A stretch of DNA of 25,371 nt from an uncultured Megasphaera sp. (GTDB lineage: Bacteria > Bacillota > Negativicutes > Veillonellales > Megasphaeraceae), in the NCBI RefSeq assembly GCF_958350005.1, contig NZ_CATWFF010000007.1, positions 1 through 25,371 on the forward strand, written 5' to 3'. Under the pieces are notes generated by a model, which saw only the letters and a program-made list of their open reading frames with translations, was not told the DNA's origin and did no database searches. The translations under genes and the position numbers were made by a program. Below, piece after piece: positions 22,577 to 25,371 of the stretch. Every line of letters begins with the position of its first letter. The first letter of the stretch is position 1.

Positions 22577-24019
22577 TTATACGGCTAGTTGTGTTTCTGT
22601 CCTCGAAGTCATATCACATTGACAAGGCTTCAGATGATGTTGTTTGGCCCATGTCAGAATACTTCGGTTTACATCTGTATTTTCACTTGCCGGCTTATTA
22701 TTACGCAGCTTGGCCTGTCTGATTTCGTCGCCCCGCACTTCAATGCAGGCAATAATTTTTTCTTGATTTCGGACACCGATGATAATGCATTTATGGGCTG
22801 CACACCTGTCAGCATATCCTTTGACGCAATTATGTAATTCTTGGCTAATATCTATCAGCTGATCCGTATTCGCCGGCGCATAAAATTCATAGGAACCTAC
22901 CTTATGGACCAGTGCCTGCATTTCCGGTGTGATGGCAATATCCTGTTTGGCAATCCGTTGCCTGTCATACAGGTCCATAATGGTGTCGTGCAGCTCCCGG
23001 ACCTTAACATGCATACCTTCCCAAAATCCCTTTCGATTCTGCCTCGTAAGCCGGCTATACATATGCGCCGTATCACTTAGCTCCCAGCAAGCCCTGCTGT
23101 CCGCATTTTTTAATAGAATCGTTACAGCTTTATCTCCATACCGTTTTGCCAATATCTGCAAAAAATCTATAACTCGTAAGTCTCTCCAGATGCCGTTACG
23201 TACGTCTCCCAGACCGGAAGCGATCGTTATCAGATTATCTATATTATCTGTAATGCTCATTGCTTTTTTTATGACGACTGCCTGAAATGCCGACGTCTGC
23301 CGCAAATACCGGCGAACAGACGGCTTATCGGGCAGGTGAAACGCTTTGCAGACTGCCGCTGCATACGTAGTGCCCTGCCGTGTTTGATTTAATACATCGG
23401 AAAAGGCCGATATAGTTTCCCGATTGCCATCTATACTTCTCCATGTGAGATATTCGTACGGCGGTGCTGTCGGAGCGGCCAGCCGCCAGGCAATATGCTG
23501 CAGTGGATTAAACAGTAATCCTCCATCACTGCATATGCTCGTACCGGCATACATGGACGGCGTCTTGTAATGTATTTTTCCCCGCAAACGCTTTTCGATT
23601 TCATGGCGCCACGCCGTAACTACCTGCATTATTTCTTTTTTGCTGTGCCGGATAGCCGACGTTTTCTGCAGATATCGCAGCGGCGTATTCTCCGGCCATT
23701 CTGGTTTGCATATCATGTCTACGTCCAACACGTAGTTTCTAACGTCTGGTCCTCTCTGGATAAGCTGTACCGTTTGCCGCCCTATGTCGGCCCGTACAGT
23801 AAACGTATTCCATCGGTCCGTCATTTCCATATTCAAGGCATCTCCTTCACCATAACACTGCACAACTTTATACTTCATAATCAAGTCAATATAATTTTTA
23901 TAGCCGACAGCCCGGAGATGTATAATAACAGGTATTATTTCGTTACCAGCAGGAGCTGCAGATTTCTTACCACTATAAAAATAATGTGAAGCATGAACTC
24001 TCTTGGCGGTTCGCCGCAT
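22577..24019 (-). CDS. PcfJ-like protein, open part after an in-frame TGA
   Basis: From the first ATG after the stop, 480 residues are open. The C-terminal 130 residues, with 'LIDISQELHNCVKGYADRCA' and 'IIGVRNQEKIIACIEVRGDE' and 'QAKLRNNKPAS', fit the PcfJ domain found in phages and conjugative plasmids, usually next to PcfK. The frame stays open upstream of this ATG and across 'YTCPRCGQRL' to the TGA at 24068-24070, and beyond it to an ATG at 24226. The ATG at 24019 has no good ribosome site. The protein as listed may therefore be truncated or the gene broken; see the separate entry. Confidence 0.75.
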   Translation of the reverse strand: MRRTAKRVHASHYFYSGKKSAAPAGNEIIPVIIHLRAVGYKNYIDLIMKYKVVQCYGEGDALNMEMTDRWNTFTVRADIGRQTVQLIQRGPDVRNYVLDVDMICKPEWPENTPLRYLQKTSAIRHSKKEIMQVVTAWRHEIEKRLRGKIHYKTPSMYAGTSICSDGGLLFNPLQHIAWRLAAPTAPPYEYLTWRSIDGNRETISAFSDVLNQTRQGTTYAAAVCKAFHLPDKPSVRRYLRQTSAFQAVVIKKAMSITDNIDNLITIASGLGDVRNGIWRDLRVIDFLQILAKRYGDKAVTILLKNADSRACWELSDTAHMYSRLTRQNRKGFWEGMHVKVRELHDTIMDLYDRQRIAKQDIAITPEMQALVHKVGSYEFYAPANTDQLIDISQELHNCVKGYADRCAAHKCIIIGVRNQEKIIACIEVRGDEIRQAKLRNNKPASENTDVNRSILTWAKQHHLKPCQCDMTSRTETQLAV

Positions 24020-24067
24020 CAGCCGCTGCCCGCAGCGCGGACAAGTGTACGCGTCACCTTCATCGAC

Positions 24068-24226
24068 TCAGTACAGACTCCCATATCGCCATCTGCTTCT
24101 AAATGAAAATCTGCAGTCTATATGCATTTGGACTGCCAAATATTCATCTATATACCCTATTGCTGAGTCATAAACCTGAACGACATCGTACAGCTTGATA
24201 TTTTCTGTACAAGCTAACACATTCAT
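24068..24226 (-). pseudogene. 5' part of the PcfJ-like gene, ended by in-frame TGA
   Basis: The ATG at 24226 with the ribosome site GAGAGG begins 52 codons (MNVLACTENIKLYDVVQ... RWRYGSLY) ended by TGA. The distance to the ATG of the downstream PcfJ-like frame is 207 bases, so the frames are the same. After the TGA the frame continues 'VDEGDAYTCPRCGQRLMRRT'. This is a typical zinc motif (Cys62, Cys65, counting the stop as codon 53), placed before the next ATG. The full gene would have 549 sense codons. It may be a nonsense mutation, a read-through site or a sequence error. Confidence 0.7.
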
Positions 24227-24237
24227 CTGCACACCTC

Positions 24238-24585
24238 TCAGTCAAATAAATCATCTATGCTGAAATCCGCCATCGCTTGCGGTTTTGACGCCACACCGAC
24301 CGTCGTCCCAGCCATCACAGGGGATGATGGCGTAATATCCCCGGCAAAGCCGAAGTACTCGTATACGTCCCTGTCGTTGCAGACTCCGCAGCCATTCACT
24401 TGATTTTTACGCGCCCGTTCCTGCAAAAATTTAAAGCAGCCGTTCAGCGTCTTATCCATCGTTACATGGTCCGCATCCTGCGGGCATACCTCAAGGTGCG
24501 CCGCTACAAGGCGGCAAATTTCCGTCATATACAGCTGTTTTGCTTCGTCCGCTTCTTTTTGCAGTCTTTTGATAACGTCATTCAT
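24238..24585 (-). CDS. PcfK-like protein, AcrIIA9 family
   Basis: A 115-residue protein from the ATG at 24585, which has AAAGGA 9 bases upstream; an in-frame reading from 24636 would cross the hairpin unit and lacks such a site. 'VTMDKTLNGCFKFLQERARK' and 'DVYEYFGFAGD' match the PcfK family core, and the end 'FSIDDLFD' is the common C-terminus. PcfK-like proteins include AcrIIA9, a Cas9 inhibitor, but most have no tested activity. The PcfJ-like gene follows after 11 bases. Inhibition of Cas9 by this protein is a possibility only. Confidence 0.82.
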   Translation of the reverse strand: MNDVIKRLQKEADEAKQLYMTEICRLVAAHLEVCPQDADHVTMDKTLNGCFKFLQERARKNQVNGCGVCNDRDVYEYFGFAGDITPSSPVMAGTTVGVASKPQAMADFSIDDLFD

Positions 24586-24604
24586 AGTATTACGTCCTTT
24601 CTTG

Positions 24605-24613
24605 TGATATAAT
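24605..24613 (+). promoter_or_regulatory. Plus-strand extended -10 promoter of the small RNA
   Basis: TGATATAAT is a perfect extended -10. No -35 consensus is seen 16-18 bases upstream. Expected start is near 24618-24620. It lies just upstream of the pcfK-like ribosome site but points the other way. Confidence 0.55.
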
Positions 24614-24615
24614 GA

Positions 24616-24680
24616 AAGGGCAATGGCGCAAAACACATTGCCCTTAGCTATCGGAGACGGCCATCCCCGATAGCTTTTTT
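24616..24680 (+). ncRNA. Candidate small RNA: 5' hairpin followed by intrinsic terminator
   Basis: This is the only plus-strand gene I support. Directly after the extended -10 comes a 10-bp perfect stem AAGGGCAATG / CATTGCCCTT (24616-24625, 24636-24645) around the loop GCGCAAAACA. It is followed at once by a 9-bp perfect stem AGCTATCGG / CCGATAGCT (24646-24654, 24667-24675) and six T. The order promoter, hairpin, terminator in about 75 bases is that of a short stable RNA of about 60 bases. On the minus strand the same hairpins have an A-run in front and no U-run behind, so they do not work as a terminator there. I know no family that this fits. Function unknown; see findings. Confidence 0.6.
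24646..24680 (+). terminator. Intrinsic terminator on plus strand
   Basis: A 9-bp perfect stem AGCTATCGG/CCGATAGCT (loop 24655-24666) with a T-run at 24675-24680 and a second T-run at 24682-24686. Confidence 0.8.
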
Positions 24681-24684
24681 CTTT

Positions 24685-24948
24685 TTACAGCTGTAGCAGG
24701 ATATCCGACAAATACCAGTTCTCCCACATCAGCAGCCCGATAACGATTAACAGCGTTATAATAATAGCCCCGCCGCAAACCTGTATATATCGTATTTTTT
24801 CTTCTAACCTCCGAATAAGCTGTTCCTGTATTTTCACTGCAGCAACTCTCTCTTTTTCATATTGTTTGACTTGTTCATCAAAGGCTTTTGCGTGCCGCTC
24901 ACTGATTACAACCATAATCGGATTCATTTCTTCGTCCATTTCATTCAC
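24685..24948 (-). CDS. Small membrane protein of unknown function
   Basis: An 87-residue protein. Residues 15-50 are charged and helical ('RHAKAFDEQVKQYEKERVAA'); residues about 55-75 are hydrophobic ('VCGGAIIITLLIVIGLLMW') and form one membrane helix near the C-terminus. The coding end reaches the T-run of the opposite-strand terminator. I do not recognise the family. It lies three bases after the helix-turn-helix gene. Confidence 0.65.
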   Translation of the reverse strand: MNEMDEEMNPIMVVISERHAKAFDEQVKQYEKERVAAVKIQEQLIRRLEEKIRYIQVCGGAIIITLLIVIGLLMWENWYLSDILLQL

Positions 24949-24951
24949 CCC

Positions 24952-25218
24952 TTACGTCAATTCGATTCCTGGGAATATTTCATCATAATCGCCTTTTTTC
25001 TGTAATCCTTGCCGCATCAATGCTTTCTTCCGCAGCCATTGGATTGCCGATTCTCGTTCAAAGATATACATTCGTTTTTGTTTAAAACAGGGTATGCCTT
25101 CATGGATCCATTCATCGACTATTTCAACGGCACAGCCTGTTACACAGGCCAATTCAACACGATTATATGTAATCCGATTTCCTAATGGTACCTGATCACG
25201 TATTCTTCTTCCTGCCAT
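24952..25218 (-). CDS. Small helix-turn-helix protein, excisionase/AlpA-like
   Basis: An 88-residue basic protein. 'RITYNRVELACVTGCAVEIV' followed by 'EWIHEGIPCFKQKRMYIFER' and 'IQWLRKK' fits the short winged-helix DNA-binding fold of MerR/excisionase/AlpA-type proteins: helix-turn-helix, then a wing with basic residues. It could be a transcription regulator or recombination directionality factor. A GGTGAT-rich stretch precedes the ATG. No specific target can be inferred. Confidence 0.65.
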   Translation of the reverse strand: MAGRRIRDQVPLGNRITYNRVELACVTGCAVEIVDEWIHEGIPCFKQKRMYIFERESAIQWLRKKALMRQGLQKKGDYDEIFPGIELT

Positions 25219-25242
25219 ATCACCATCACCATCCTTTCTGCA

Positions 25243-25371
25243 TCACTTCCCATCAAGTTTGTTCAGGGCCTCCGTCATCATGATCTTTTGTTGTTCCATA
25301 GAAGCCAAAGCAGCCGCATTAATCTGCTTATGCGCAACCAGTCCTTCGCGTTCCAAAATGGATTCTATGGC
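25243..25371 (-). CDS. C-terminal part of an unknown protein, cut by window edge
   Basis: The frame is open from the right edge to TGA at 25243-25245, 42 codons ending 'MMTEALNKLDGK'. The visible part is helical ('SILEREGLVAHKQINAA', 'ASMEQQKIMMTEAL'). It is too short to assign. Confidence 0.5.
   Translation of the reverse strand, partial: AIESILEREGLVAHKQINAAALASMEQQKIMMTEALNKLDGK

Noticed and set aside
22577..24226. Genome-wide TGA to Trp recoding as the reason for the pcfJ stop
   Set aside because: TGA ends the PcfK-like, DUF1492-like and frameshifted chaperone genes at correct family lengths, and Trp is encoded by TGG everywhere else I read.
24616..24680. Minus-strand terminator or riboswitch upstream of the pcfK-like gene
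   Set aside because: On the minus strand the A-run precedes the hairpins and no U-run follows. The order fits the plus strand only; no riboswitch motif is recognised.
1..25371. tRNA genes, CRISPR arrays, insertion sequences or integrase attachment sites
   Set aside because: None seen by eye on either strand: no repeat-spacer pattern, no transposase frames and no tRNA-like cloverleaf with TTCGAATC-type arm that I could support.

Overview
The window is one arm of a tailed-phage genome or prophage from a low-to-mid GC Firmicute. The host class is inferred, not shown: the head-tail genes follow the PBSX (xkd) order of Bacillus, and the short genes and overall composition would suit a Negativicutes host such as Megasphaera or Dialister. 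All protein genes lie on the minus strand, so the map reads right to left. The only plus-strand gene I support is a small RNA near 24.6 kb.

Right arm (about 25.4 to 19 kb): early/middle genes. They run from a partial unknown gene through a small helix-turn-helix protein, a small membrane protein, a PcfK-like (AcrIIA9-family) protein, a PcfJ-like protein broken by an in-frame TGA, a DUF3102 coiled-coil protein and three small zinc-ribbon proteins (one Lar-like). After these come an intergenic region with a hairpin and an AT-rich block, an HUH-type replication protein, a RusA resolvase, another double zinc-ribbon protein and a DUF1492/ArpU-like late regulator. A compact plus-strand unit at 24605-24680 (extended -10, hairpin, intrinsic terminator) sits just upstream of the pcfK-like gene.

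Middle (about 19 to 13 kb): packaging and head. An extended -10 promoter with phased C-tracts and a leader hairpin lies directly after the late regulator. It is followed by a small Cys-rich protein, an HNH endonuclease, a GC-rich gap that is a good cos candidate, the P27-type small terminase, the large terminase, the portal, the prohead protease, an HK97-fold major capsid protein and a collagen-like head fiber.

Left arm (13 kb to 1): connector, head closure, gp10-like, tail terminator, contractile sheath, tail tube, tail assembly chaperone with a -1 frameshift (A AAA AAC at 8704-8710), tape measure, LysM protein, hub protein fused to a cell-wall peptidase domain, DUF2577, gp25-like, baseplate J, tail protein I (DUF2313), and a tail fiber cut by the left edge. 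The phage is therefore a contractile-tail (myovirus-type) phage with an HK97 head. Lysis, integration and repressor genes are not in the window.

Most worth a second look are the sRNA unit beside the PcfK/PcfJ pair, the TGA-interrupted pcfJ, the frameshift signals in the chaperone (strong) and capsid (weak) genes, and the late promoter architecture.
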